Shown one piece after another: positions 17,104-26,135 of a stretch of DNA of 64,000 nucleotides. The notes beneath the pieces are model-generated. The model was not told where the DNA came from. It did no database searches and saw only the letters and a list, made by a program, of their open reading frames with translations. The stretch's first letter is position 1. Every line of letters begins with the position of its first letter. Made by a program: the position numbers and the translations under genes. This DNA comes from Pseudomonas frederiksbergensis (GTDB lineage Bacteria; Pseudomonadota; Gammaproteobacteria; Pseudomonadales; Pseudomonadaceae): assembly GCF_001952935.1 (NCBI RefSeq), contig NZ_CP018319.1, positions 5,600,001-5,664,000 of the forward strand. Reading direction: 5' to 3'.

Positions 17104-18035
17104 GGTCTGTCCTCCCCGCGCGGATCAAAGGTATGTACCGACGGATCGACTTCATGCACCGCAGGGTCAACGGTGGTCGGCAGTTCGTCCTCCTCGACCA
17201 ATTGCGGCCCGATCCGCACGTAGTGGAAGAACCCGGCCAGCACCGCCAAGCCCATGGCCAGCAATCCCAAGGGTTTGCTCACGCCTTTCCACAGGTCCAC
17301 CAACGGACTGATGGTCGGAGCGCTCGGCAGGCCGGCATACAACTTCGGTGTGTCGGCGTGGTGCAACACGTACATGACGTGGGTGCCGCCGACACCTTCG
17401 GGGTCATACAGGCCAGCATTGTCGAAGCCACGACTCTTGAGGTCGACGATCCTTTCGGCCGCATGATCTTTCATGTCTTCCTTGGTACCGAACACAATGG
17501 CGCCCGTCGGGCAGGTTTTGACGCAGGCCGGCTCCAGCCCCACCGCCACGCGGTCCGAGCACAATGTGCATTTGTAGGCCTTGTGATCCTTTTGCGAGAT
17601 TCGCGGAATATCGAACGGGCAACCGGTGATGCAATACCCGCAGCCGATGCAATGGTCCTGGTCGAAATCGACGATGCCATTGGCGTGCTTGATGATTGCC
17701 CCCGGGCTCGGGCACGCGGCCAGGCAACCGGGCTCGGCGCAGTGCATGCAACCGTCCTTGCGAATCAACCACTCCAGATTGCCGGCGGCGGTTTCGTGTT
17801 CGGTGAAGCGCATCAAGGTCCAGGTTTCTGCGCTCAGGTCCCGGGGGTTGTCGTAGGTGCCGAGGTTGTGACCGACCTCGTCGCGCAACTCGTTCCATTC
17901 CGAACAGGCGACCTGACACGCCTTGCAGCCGATGCACTTGGTGGTGTCGATCAGCTTGGCCACTTCCTCCTGGTTGCGCACCGAGGACGGGACGGTCGTG
18001 GTGGCCGAACGGGCGATGATGTCTTGGCTGGCCAT
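17100..18035 (-). CDS. fdnH: formate dehydrogenase-N beta subunit, four [4Fe-4S] ferredoxin
   Basis: Electron-transfer subunit linking the selenoprotein alpha subunit to the cytochrome b. Cysteine clusters CIGCKACQVAC (from residue 34), CAEPGCLAACP, CIGCGYCITGCPF and CTLCSDR with ACVKTCP give four [4Fe-4S] sites. One C-terminal membrane helix (about 250-275, PLGLLAMGLAVLAGFFHYV) anchors it. 311 residues. Its ATG directly abuts the fdnG stop, and its stop overlaps the fdnI start, so the three are one operon. Confidence 0.96.
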   Translation of the reverse strand: MASQDIIARSATTTVPSSVRNQEEVAKLIDTTKCIGCKACQVACSEWNELRDEVGHNLGTYDNPRDLSAETWTLMRFTEHETAAGNLEWLIRKDGCMHCAEPGCLAACPSPGAIIKHANGIVDFDQDHCIGCGYCITGCPFDIPRISQKDHKAYKCTLCSDRVAVGLEPACVKTCPTGAIVFGTKEDMKDHAAERIVDLKSRGFDNAGLYDPEGVGGTHVMYVLHHADTPKLYAGLPSAPTISPLVDLWKGVSKPLGLLAMGLAVLAGFFHYVRIGPQLVEEDELPTTVDPAVHEVDPSVHTFDPRGEDRP

Positions 18036-21000
18036 TTAGACTTTCTCCACGTTGACCAGGAATGACTTGGATTCCGGGGTCTGAGTGTTGCCATCGCCGA
18101 GGAACGGCACCAGGGTGTTGGTCAGGTAACCGTGGCGCGTGAGCCCGGTAAAACCCCAGTGCAGCGGGATACCGATCTGGTGCACCACCTGATTGTTGAC
18201 CTGCAGCGGACGAATCCGCTTGGTCACCACCGCCACCGCTTCTATGTGCCCGCGCTTGCAACTGACACGAACCCGGTCGCCAGCGACGATGCCTTTTTCC
18301 TTGGCCAGCACCTCACCGATCTCGACGAACTGCTCGGGTTGGGAAATCGCGTTGAGCTCGCAATGCTTGCTCCAGAAGTGGAAATGCTCGGTCAGCCGGT
18401 AGCTGGTTGCGGCATAGGGATAGTCCTTGGCTACGCCTAAGGTCTCCCAGACCGAATCGAAGATCCGCGCCGCCGGGTTGCTGGTGGCTTTCTTGTTTTG
18501 CGGGTGCAACGGGTTGATCCCGATCGGCGTTTCGAACGGTTCGTAGTGCTCGGGGAAAGGTCCTTCGTTCATCTTGTCGACGGCAAAGAACCGCGCCACG
18601 CCTTCGGGGTTCATGATGAACGGATTCATCCCGGCTTCCGGTGGCGAGTCGGACTTGAAGTCAGCCACATCGGTACCACCCCAGGATTTACCGTTCCACC
18701 ACACCAGGCGTTTTTTCTCGTCCCACGGCTTGCCTTGCGGGTCGCACGAAGCGCGGTTGTAGAGAATCCGCCGATTCGCCGGCCAGGCCCAGGCCCAGCC
18801 CTGGTGTTGCTTCATGCCATACGGATCGCTGTTGTCGCGCCGGGCCATCTGGTTACCCGCCTCTGTCCAGCTGCCGCAGAAAATCCAGCAACCGGAAGCC
18901 GTGCTGCCGTCGTCCCTGAGCAGGCCGAAACCGGCCAGTTGCGCGTTGCCCTTGATCGTCGCGCCGTTAGCGTCGGTGAAATCGGCGGTGGCATAGCCGT
19001 TGATTTCCTTGGCCAGCTCTTCCGGCGAGGGCTCTTCGGCGATTTTGTAGGGCCAGGACAGTTTGAGGATCGGCTCGGCATAAGCGCCGCCGTTGGCCTG
19101 GTAACGCTGACGCAGACGGATAAACAGCTCGCTCATGATCCGTATATCGGTGCGCGCTTCGCCTGGGCCGTCGGCGCCTTTCCAGTGCCATTGCAGCCAG
19201 CGGCTGCTGTTGACCAGCGAGCCGTCTTCTTCGGCGAAACAAGTGGTGGGCAGGCGAATCACTTCGGTCTGGATGCCGGCGGTTTCAACGTCGTTGTACG
19301 GCCCGACATTGCGCCAGAACTCCGAGGTCTCGGTGGCCAGCGGGTCCATCACCACCAGCCACTTGAGCTTGGCCAACGCCGCCATCACCCGGTTTTTGTC
19401 GGGTAGCGCGGCGATGGGGTTGAAGCCCTGGCACATGTAGCCGTTGACCTTGCCCTGGCTCATCAGGTCGAACACTTTGAGGATGTCGTAGTTCGGGATG
19501 TCCAGTTTCGGCAGATAGTCAAAAGCCCAGCGGTTTTCCAGCGTGGCGTTCGCGCCGTACCAGGCTTTCATCAGGCTGACGTGGAACTTGCCGTAGTTCT
19601 GCCAATAGGACAGTTGCCCCGGCCGCAACGGCAGTTGCGTGCGTTTGGTGATATAGGCGCTGTAATCCTGCTCCGCATCCTGCGGCAACGTCAGATAACC
19701 CGGCAGCGCATTGGACAGCAAGCCGAGGTCGGTCAGCCCCTGGATGTTGGAGTGCCCGCGCAAGGCATTGACGCCCCCGCCCGGCATGCCGACGTTGCCC
19801 AGCAGCAATTGCACCATGGCGGCGCTGCGAATGATCTGCGAACCGATCGAGTGCTGAGTCCAGCCCAGCGCGTAGAGAATCGTCATGGTCTTGCCCGGTT
19901 GCGAGCAAGTGGCGATTTCTTCCCAGATCTTCTGCATGGCATCGACGGGCATGCCACAAATCTGGCTCGCCAGTTCGATGGTGTAGCGGCTGTAATGGGT
20001 CTTCATCAATTGATAGACGCAACGCGGGTCGTGCAGGGTCGGGTCGACTTTGACAAAGCCGTCATCACCAATTTCATAACCCCAGCCAGACTTGTCCGTG
20101 TAGATGCGTTTGGCCGCGTCGTAGCCGCTGAAGATCCCGTCCTCGAAGCCAAACCCGGCTTTGACGATGAATGACACGTCGGTATAGGCGCGTACGTACT
20201 CGTGCTGGATTTTGTTTTCGGTCAGCAGGTAATTGATCAGCCCGCCCATGAAGGCGATGTCGGTGCCGGTGCGGATCGGCGCGTAATAGTCGGCCACCGA
20301 GGCGGTCCGGGTAAAACGCGGATCGACCACGATCAAGCGTGCCTTGTTGTGCGCCTTGGCTTCGGTCACCCATTTGAAGCCGCACGGGTGCGCTTCTGCT
20401 GCGTTGCCGCCCATCACCAGGATCAGATTCGCGTTACCGATATCGGTCCAGGTATTGGTCATGGCACCACGGCCGTACGTTGGGGCAAGACTTGCCACCG
20501 TCGGGCCGTGTCAGACACGCGCCTGGTTATCGAACCCCAGCATGCCGAGACTGCGAATGACTTTGTGGGTGATATAACCCGCTTCGTTGGACGACGCCGA
20601 GGCCGCGAGGAAACCGGTGGTCAGCCAGCGGTTCACCGTTTGGCCCTGGGTATTCTTCTCGATGAAGTTGGCGTCGCGGTCGGCCTTCATCAGGTCGGCA
20701 ACGCGATCGAGCGCTTCATCCCAGGAGATGCGCGTCCACTCGGTGGTGCCGGGTTTGCGCACTTGCGGGTATTGCAGGCGGCCGGGACTGTGAATGAAGT
20801 CGAGCAGGCCGGCACCTTTGGGGCACAGGGTGCCGCGATTGACCGGGTGGTCGGAATCGCCTTCGATGTGGATGATGTTTTGCGCGACGTTCTTCGCTGC
20901 ATCGCCCTGGCTGTACATGATCAAGCCGCAGCCGACCGAGCAATACGGGCAGGTGTTGCGGGTTTCATGGGTGTGGGCAAGCTTGAAGTGGCGCACCTGC

Positions 21001-21101
21001 TCGGCGAAGGCAGTCGCGGGGGCCATGCCCAGCGCGCCGAGGCTCGAGCCCGCAAGGCCGATACCAGCGACCTTGAAGAACTGACGACGGTTGAGGTCCA
21101 T
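18036..21101 (-). CDS. fdnG: formate dehydrogenase-N alpha subunit, selenoprotein (in-frame TGA = Sec197)
   Basis: Periplasmic molybdopterin selenoenzyme oxidising formate to CO2. The gene is one reading frame of 1021 residues interrupted by TGA at 20511-20513. The context is ARV-Sec-HGPTVASLAPTYGRGAMTN, the known selenocysteine site of FdnG/FdoG, and a SECIS hairpin follows. The Tat signal has twin arginines in NRRQFFK (residues 4-10). A [4Fe-4S] site is formed by CPYCSVGC (from about 53) and later LCPKGAG; the MGD-binding domain runs to the C-terminus. RBS AGGAGT precedes the ATG at 21101. It should not be called a frameshift or two genes. It heads the fdnGHI-fdhE-selAB-selC block. Confidence 0.97.
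20468..20510 (-). promoter_or_regulatory. SECIS element of fdnG
   Basis: Hairpin immediately 3' of the Sec codon on the minus strand. The outer stem is CACGGCC with GGCCGTG (20504-20510 with 20468-20474). The apical stem-loop is GGCAAGTCTTGCC (20484-20496), whose AGTCT loop resembles the AGGUCU loop of E. coli fdhF and fdnG that SelB binds. Confidence 0.85.
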
Positions 21102-21264
21102 CGTGCACTCCTGTCAGGTGGAGACCCGGTATTTTTGCCGGGTTTTTCTGGACAATCACGGTTGTGGCAGTCTGGCTGCCGACACTTGAAACTGTAGACA
21201 ATGTTAGAACTGACTGTGTGAAAACCGACCATCGGGCAATCCCAAGGCGTAAGCCATCACACAC

Positions 21265-21432
21265 CCTGTGGGAGTGAGCCTATGTGGCGAGGGGATTTAT
21301 CCCCGTTCGGCTGCGAAGCAGTCGTAAACCATCGTGTGCGGAGTACTTGGCACACCGCGGTTTTCGATTTCGGGGCCGCTTCGCAGCCCAACGGGGATAA
21401 ATCCCCTCGCCACATAGGCTCGCTCCCACAGG
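21265..21432. repeat. 168-base intergenic palindrome, CCTGTGGGAG / GGCGAGGGGA type
   Basis: Long inverted repeat: outer arms CCTGTGGGAG and CTCCCACAGG, then GGCGAGGGGATTTATCCCC facing its complement GGGGATAAATCCCCTCGCC, with a CTGCGAAGCAG / CCGCTTCGCAG inner part. It lies between the divergent fdnG and patB genes and overlaps no supported gene, although it will influence the leaders of both. Confidence 0.75.
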
Positions 21433-21486
21433 GGCTTGGCGCTTATCATTGCCCCACGTTCAACCCCGCTTTTTATGAGACTGAGC

Positions 21487-22641
21487 ATGACTTTCGATTT
21501 TGATCAGGTGTTCGACCGCCACAACACCGGCAGTACCAAATGGAGCCGTTACCCGGCCGACGTGTTGCCGATGTGGGTGGCCGACATGGACTTCTGCGCA
21601 CCGCCGGTGATCATCCAGGCCCTGCAAAAACGTCTGGAACACCCGATGCTCGGCTACAGCGTGGCCCAGGACGACTTGCGCGATGCCATCGTCGCCGACC
21701 TCTGGAACAAGTACGCCTGGCGCGTATTGCCTGAGGAACTGATTTTCCTGCCGGGCGTGGAATCGGGGTTCAACATGGCGCTGAATGCGCTGGTGCAGCC
21801 GCAACAAAACGTTGTGGTGCAGGTCCCGAACTACCCGCCGCTGCGCCATGCGCCGGGGCACTGGGGGCTGAACAAGGTTGAACTCGAATTCGACGCGTTG
21901 GCGGACGGCACTTACGCCACGCCACTTGATGCCCTGAATCGGGCGCTGACCGGTGGCGGTGCGCTGCTGCTGAGCAACCCGCACAACCCGCTAGGCAAAG
22001 TCTTCCCGCGAGAAGAACTGCAAGCGGTTGCCAACATCTGTCTGGAGCAGGACGCCTGGATCATCTCGGACGAGATTCATGCCGAGCTGTGTTTCGACGG
22101 GCGCGTGCACATTCCGACGGCCTCTCTGAGCCCGGAAATCGCCAAGCGCACCATCACGCTGATGTCGGCGAGCAAGGCCTACAACATTGCCGGGCTGAAA
22201 ACATCGTTCATGATCATTCAGGACTCGGCGTTGCGTGCAAAGGTCAACCACGCCCGCTGCGGCATGGTCGACAGCGTCAACCCGCTGGGCATGGAAGCGA
22301 CGCGCGTCGCCTACAGCGAAGCCGGCCCTTGGCTGGCCGGGTTGAAGGCGTATCTGCAAGGCAATCGGGATTATCTGGTGGACGCGGTCAACACCCGACT
22401 GCCGGGAGTGACCATGAATATCCCGCAAGGCACGTACCTGGCGTGGCTCGATTGCTCGGCGCTGGGACTGGAGAACCCGCAGCAGTTTTTCCTTGAGCAA
22501 GCCAGGGTCGGTTTGAGCCCTGGCCTGGATTTCGGCGATGCCAACAAACAGTTCGTGCGCCTGAATTTCGGCTGCCCACGGTCGTTGCTGGAAGAAGGCA
22601 TTGCGCGGATGGAACGCAGCTTGCTCAATCGCAAAGCCTGA
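21487..22641 (+). CDS. patB: MalY/PatB family aminotransferase (C-S lyase)
   Basis: PLP-dependent fold-type I enzyme, probably a cystathionine beta-lyase type C-S lyase rather than a true transaminase. The start MTFDFDQVFDRHNTGSTKW is the MalY/PatB signature, MWVADMDF follows at 29-36, and the PLP Lys230 lies in SASKAYNIAGLK. 384 residues from the ATG at 21487; a longer frame from 21436 runs into the palindrome and is rejected. It is monocistronic, bordered by repeats on both sides. The physiological substrate (cystathionine, cysteine conjugate) cannot be told. Confidence 0.88.
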   Translation: MTFDFDQVFDRHNTGSTKWSRYPADVLPMWVADMDFCAPPVIIQALQKRLEHPMLGYSVAQDDLRDAIVADLWNKYAWRVLPEELIFLPGVESGFNMALNALVQPQQNVVVQVPNYPPLRHAPGHWGLNKVELEFDALADGTYATPLDALNRALTGGGALLLSNPHNPLGKVFPREELQAVANICLEQDAWIISDEIHAELCFDGRVHIPTASLSPEIAKRTITLMSASKAYNIAGLKTSFMIIQDSALRAKVNHARCGMVDSVNPLGMEATRVAYSEAGPWLAGLKAYLQGNRDYLVDAVNTRLPGVTMNIPQGTYLAWLDCSALGLENPQQFFLEQARVGLSPGLDFGDANKQFVRLNFGCPRSLLEEGIARMERSLLNRKA

Positions 22642-22645
22642 TGAT

Positions 22646-22676
22646 GATCGTTCCTACGCTCCGCGTGGGAACGATC
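22646..22676. repeat. short hairpin of the GATCGTTCCCACGC family
   Basis: A minimal copy in which the outer arms (GATCGTTCCTACGC and GCGTGGGAACGATC) meet directly with a 3-base loop. It starts 5 bases after the patB stop, so it is likely the 3' end structure of that transcript. Confidence 0.75.
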
Positions 22677-22774
22677 GGCGACAAGAGTGACCATCACGGA
22701 AATCCAACCGAACTCAAGGCAAAACACCAGGGTCAACCCTTTGATTCCTCTGCCTTGAGAACGGAGATTTCGCA

Positions 22775-23632
22775 ATGACTTCCTATCCAAAACCACCCTT
22801 CCCTAAGCAAAGCCAGCCTGTCCCCGGTTCCCAAAATAAAATGGACCCGTACCCCGACTGTGGCGAACAAAGCTACAAGGGTTCAGGCCGACTGGACGGC
22901 AAGATCGCCCTGATCACCGGCGCCGACAGTGGCATCGGTCGCGCCGTCGCCATCGCCTTCGCCCGTGAAGGCGCGGATGTCGTCGTCGCCTACCTCAATG
23001 AACATGAAGACGCACAGGAAACCGCACGCTGGGTCGAACACGCCGGCCGGCAGTGTCTGTTATTGCCCGGTGACCTTGCGCAGAAAGCCCACTGCCAGGC
23101 ACTGGTGGACAAGACGGTCGAACGTTTTGGCCGAATCGATGTGCTGGTCAACAACGCCGCGTTCCAGATGAGCCACGAAAACCTCGAGGACATCCCGGAC
23201 GAAGAATGGGTGATGACCTTCGACGTCAACATCACCGCTATTTTCAGGCTCTGTCAGGCCGCGTTGAAGCACATGAAACCCGGCAGTTCGATCATCAACA
23301 CCAGTTCGGTCAATTCCGACATGCCCAAACCGACCCTTTTGCCGTACGCCACGACCAAAGGCGCGATTGCCAACTTCACCGCTGGCCTGGCGCAGATGCT
23401 GGGGCCGAAGAACATTCGGGTGAACTGCGTGGCACCGGGGCCGATCTGGACACCGTTGATTGTCTCGACCATGCCCACTGAAGAGGTTCAGGACTTCGGC
23501 GGCCAAACCCCGCTCGGACGGCCGGGCCAGCCGGTGGAAGTAGCGCCGATTTATGTGTTGCTGGCATCGGATGAGGCCAGTTACATCACGGGCCAGCGGT
23601 ACGGGATCACCGGCGGTAAGCCGATGCTTTGA
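22775..23632 (+). CDS. SDR family oxidoreductase (YghA-like)
   Basis: Cytoplasmic NAD(P)-dependent short-chain dehydrogenase with the extended N-terminus of the YghA subgroup (MTSYPKPPFPKQSQPVPG). Cofactor motif TGADSGIG at 48-55, NNAA at 126-129, catalytic Tyr191 and Lys195 in YATTK, C-terminus GQRYGITGGKPML. 285 residues is typical. RBS AACGGAGA precedes the ATG. It stands alone between two repeats. Members of this subgroup are often stress-induced; the substrate is not known. Confidence 0.88.
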   Translation: MTSYPKPPFPKQSQPVPGSQNKMDPYPDCGEQSYKGSGRLDGKIALITGADSGIGRAVAIAFAREGADVVVAYLNEHEDAQETARWVEHAGRQCLLLPGDLAQKAHCQALVDKTVERFGRIDVLVNNAAFQMSHENLEDIPDEEWVMTFDVNITAIFRLCQAALKHMKPGSSIINTSSVNSDMPKPTLLPYATTKGAIANFTAGLAQMLGPKNIRVNCVAPGPIWTPLIVSTMPTEEVQDFGGQTPLGRPGQPVEVAPIYVLLASDEASYITGQRYGITGGKPML

Positions 23633-23660
23633 ATGCAATGCTCATGTGGGACCGGTACTT

Positions 23661-23798
23661 CAGGCACACACTTGTGGCGAGGGGGCTTGCCCCCGTTGGG
23701 TCGCGAAGCGGCCCTGCTTTTCTTCAGCTAAAACGCATGAATTACGACTGCTCCGCAGCCGAACGGGGGCAAGCCCCCTCGCCACAAGTGTGTGCCTG
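23661..23798. repeat. intergenic palindrome between convergent genes, GTGGCGAGGGGGC family
   Basis: Outer arms CAGGCACACACTTGTGGCGA and the exact complement ending at 23798, continued by GGGGGCTTGCCCCCGTT facing its partner AACGGGGGCAAGCCCC. It lies between the stops of the SDR gene and the DUF421 gene, where it could end both transcripts. Confidence 0.75.
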
Positions 23799-23826
23799 CC
23801 TCGATATTTCATTTAGCGCACAGGAG

Positions 23827-24276
23827 TCACGACGGCTCATGAGCAATCACCGATATCTTGCCGTTGCGCTCCAGGATCGCGAACTTGATCTGCTCAAGGG
23901 TTTCGATGCCCTGGCTCGAGCGTGCCGCCTCCATGATGTCGGCCTCGATCAATCGCGCGTGGTGCAGGCGTTTGTGCAGAACCTTGCCGTTCTCGACGAT
24001 GATCGTCGGTCCGCCATCGATCAACTGCGATACCCATTGCGAGCGCTGTTTGAGCAACGACAGGCCGACGTCGATGACAATCAGCGTGACGATCACCAGC
24101 ATCGAATTGGTCAAGGAAAAGTCATCGCCCAGTAACGCCTGCTGAGTCGCCTCACCCATGATCATCAACAGCACAAAATCGAATGTCGTCAGTTCGGCCA
24201 GGGAGCGTCTACCGGCAATCTTGAACAGCACCATCAGCGCCAGATATATCGCAGCCGCGCGCAATACCGAGTCCAT
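23827..24276 (-). CDS. DUF421 (YetF-like) membrane protein
   Basis: Small inner-membrane protein, 149 residues. Two to three hydrophobic helices (about 4-20, 34-50 and 57-75) carry the conserved DUF421 stretch KIAGRRSLAELTTFDFVLLM. A soluble domain follows, with GGPTIIVENGKVL and a terminal beta motif LEQIKFAILERNGKISVI. RBS AGGTGA precedes the ATG at 24276. It follows the small FixH-like gene by 7 bases, so it is in the cinA-like operon. Function is unknown. Confidence 0.88.
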   Translation of the reverse strand: MDSVLRAAAIYLALMVLFKIAGRRSLAELTTFDFVLLMIMGEATQQALLGDDFSLTNSMLVIVTLIVIDVGLSLLKQRSQWVSQLIDGGPTIIVENGKVLHKRLHHARLIEADIMEAARSSQGIETLEQIKFAILERNGKISVIAHEPS

Positions 24277-24283
24277 AGGTCAC

Positions 24284-24802
24284 CTAAGGAAAAATGAATT
24301 GATCGATGTTCACTGGCATGGCGCCAGGTGATGCAACGCGGCTGCGAAACAGTCCCAGCCCATCGCCGCGAAACGTCAGGTAAAGGTTCGCCTGGCCCTG
24401 AGCGTCGGTTTGCACCCACAACCTCATGCCGTGCCCGGCACTGATGGCGCGCAGGGGTTGTGGTTGCACGGTTTCAATGTTGAAACCGTCCAGCAGCGCG
24501 CCGGTCAGTTCCAGCTCAACCGTGGCATTGGGCGCACCGCTCAGGCTGATCTGCATCGGATTGGTCGATCCGTGGCGGTGGAACATCTCGTATTGCACCC
24601 GGACCTTGCCATCGTCGCCCTGAACGTCCCGGGTACTCAGCGGCCCGCGTGAAAACAGGCCGAGCAACGCCAGCAACACCACCAACGCCAGGAAGTACCA
24701 GCCCCAACGCTCGAATTGCCAGACCTTGACCTGATGCGCCATGTCTTCGCGCACGGGATAGTCGCGGCTGTGGTAATCGGTCTGGCCGGATTCATCATTC
24801 AT
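24284..24802 (-). CDS. conserved membrane protein of unknown function (FixH-like topology)
   Basis: 172 residues from the ATG at 24802, which overlaps the end of the upstream cinA-like gene by 8 bases (so 24826 is rejected). An N-terminal charged segment, one membrane helix (WGWYFLALVVLLALLGLFSRG, about residues 33-53) and a periplasmic beta-rich domain (VRVQYEMFHRHGSTNPMQISLSG) resemble FixH-type or cupredoxin-like periplasmic domains only in layout; no Cys metal motif is seen. It is sandwiched between CinA-like and DUF421 genes in one operon. I do not recognise a named family. Confidence 0.75.
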   Translation of the reverse strand: MNDESGQTDYHSRDYPVREDMAHQVKVWQFERWGWYFLALVVLLALLGLFSRGPLSTRDVQGDDGKVRVQYEMFHRHGSTNPMQISLSGAPNATVELELTGALLDGFNIETVQPQPLRAISAGHGMRLWVQTDAQGQANLYLTFRGDGLGLFRSRVASPGAMPVNIDQFIFP

Positions 24803-25313
24803 CGAGTGCGCCCTGCCCTTGCTCACCGGCCAATGCCTGTTGGTGGAAGTGCGGCAGCAACTTCAGCGCGTGCTCCGCGGCCAATAACTGCACCTCACTG
24901 CGTGTACCGGAAAACCGCACCTGTCGGCTGAAAACACATCGTCCCTGGCCGGTCTGATAGGCCCAGGCGAAACAAATGGTGCCAGCCGGGATGCCATCGA
25001 TGTCTTCCGGCCCGAGGATGCCGGTGGTCGCCACCGCAACATTGGCCGTGCTGTCGCGCAGCGCACCCACGGCCATTTCCTGAGCGACTTCACAACTGGT
25101 GAGATTGAATGTTTCGATCGTCTTCGGGTTGACGTGGAGCAAGCGCTGTTTCGCTTCGGTGGAATAGACCACGTACCCGCATTCGATCGACTCCCCGCTG
25201 TGCGGGACCTCCGCCAGCAGCGTGACGATTTTCCCGGCGGTACAAGACTCTGCGGTGGTCAGCAGCAAGTCGTTTTGACGCAAGTATTCGACCACGGATT
25301 GGCTGACGTTCAT
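24795..25313 (-). CDS. CinA C-terminal domain protein (PncC-type NMN amidohydrolase)
   Basis: Stand-alone CinA C-terminal domain of 172 residues; such proteins deamidate nicotinamide mononucleotide in NAD recycling. Seen: LLLTTAESCTAGKIVTLLAEVPHSG (split as TTAESCTAGK and EVPHSG), the hallmark ESCTGG-like motif here as ESCTAG, ECGYVVYSTEAKQRLL, and VAVATTGILGPED. The ESCTGG glycine is replaced by Ala, a common variant in stand-alone paralogs, so activity is uncertain. It heads a three-gene operon with the membrane protein and DUF421. Its ribosome site is weak. Confidence 0.85.
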   Translation of the reverse strand: MNVSQSVVEYLRQNDLLLTTAESCTAGKIVTLLAEVPHSGESIECGYVVYSTEAKQRLLHVNPKTIETFNLTSCEVAQEMAVGALRDSTANVAVATTGILGPEDIDGIPAGTICFAWAYQTGQGRCVFSRQVRFSGTRSEVQLLAAEHALKLLPHFHQQALAGEQGQGALDE

Positions 25314-25483
25314 GGCACATCATCCAGAAAGGAGAGCTGCTCGGTTGACCTTGCGCGTTCGCAAACATTCCCTCTATCCGACCACGCCCGGCTTTGGGAT
25401 AAAAAACTGAACCCCTGTCAAAACTCGCCTCTCAATACGTTTAGGGCCCCCTGCTACGGGCCGCTCCAGATCCGGAGGTCATC

Positions 25484-26095
25484 ATGTCCGCACCTATCGT
25501 CAAGCTGTTCACCCAACCGAACTACGTATGGACGGATATCCGCAAGGAAGAGGAAGCGCATCCATGCCACTACCTCGCCCATTTATTGTTGCTCGCCATG
25601 ATTCCCGCCGTGTGCCTGTTTGTTGGCACCACCTACGTCGGCTGGAGCCTGGTCGAAAACGAACTCGTCAAGCTCAGCACCGCCAGCGCGCTACAGCTCT
25701 GCGTGTTGCTCTACGTGACCATCGTCGTCGGCGTGGCGTTGATGGGGCTGTTTATCCGCTGGATGTCGCGCACCTTCGACGCACGGCCGACCGTCAACCA
25801 ATGCATCGGCTTTGCCGCTTACACCGTGACCCCGTACTTCCTCGCCGGCATTGCCGGTTTGTACCCCAGCCGCTGGCTGGCGATTGTGGTGCTGGGCGCA
25901 GCGTCGATCTATTCGACGTTTCTGCTGTTCGTCGGCTTGCCGACCTTTATGCATGAACGCAAGGAACAAGGCTTGCTGAACGCCGCTTGCGTCTGGGGCG
26001 TCGGCCTGCTGGTGCTGGTCACCCTCCTGGTCTCGATGATCCTGCTATGGTTCAACGTATTGACGCCTGAATACCTGCGCACGACCGTCGGTTGA
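25484..26095 (+). CDS. Yip1 family inner-membrane protein
   Basis: 203 residues with about five hydrophobic helices (roughly 35-55, 68-92, 108-125, 132-150 and 168-195), matching the Yip1 domain (PF04893). The start MSAPIVKLFTQPNYVWTDIRKEE is characteristic of the proteobacterial members. A strong GGAGGT ribosome site precedes the ATG. The antiporter gene follows 40 bases later on the same strand, so the two may be co-transcribed. Molecular role is unknown. Confidence 0.85.
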   Translation: MSAPIVKLFTQPNYVWTDIRKEEEAHPCHYLAHLLLLAMIPAVCLFVGTTYVGWSLVENELVKLSTASALQLCVLLYVTIVVGVALMGLFIRWMSRTFDARPTVNQCIGFAAYTVTPYFLAGIAGLYPSRWLAIVVLGAASIYSTFLLFVGLPTFMHERKEQGLLNAACVWGVGLLVLVTLLVSMILLWFNVLTPEYLRTTVG

Positions 26096-26135
26096 TGGCA
26101 GAGGCATCGCGGCAGGCACCCAACGAGTACCGAGC

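Noticed and set aside
20499..20513. Apparent stop and split of the formate dehydrogenase alpha subunit
   Set aside because: The TGA lies exactly at the known selenocysteine site, with HGPTVASLAP directly after it, a SECIS hairpin downstream, and selA/selB/selC adjacent. It is decoding, not a pseudogene.
21124..21147. Plus-strand hairpin with T-run just upstream of fdnG
   Set aside because: ACCCGG/CCGGGT stem plus T-run is on the strand opposite to fdnG and there is no plus-strand gene ending there; only a 6-bp stem, so left unassigned.
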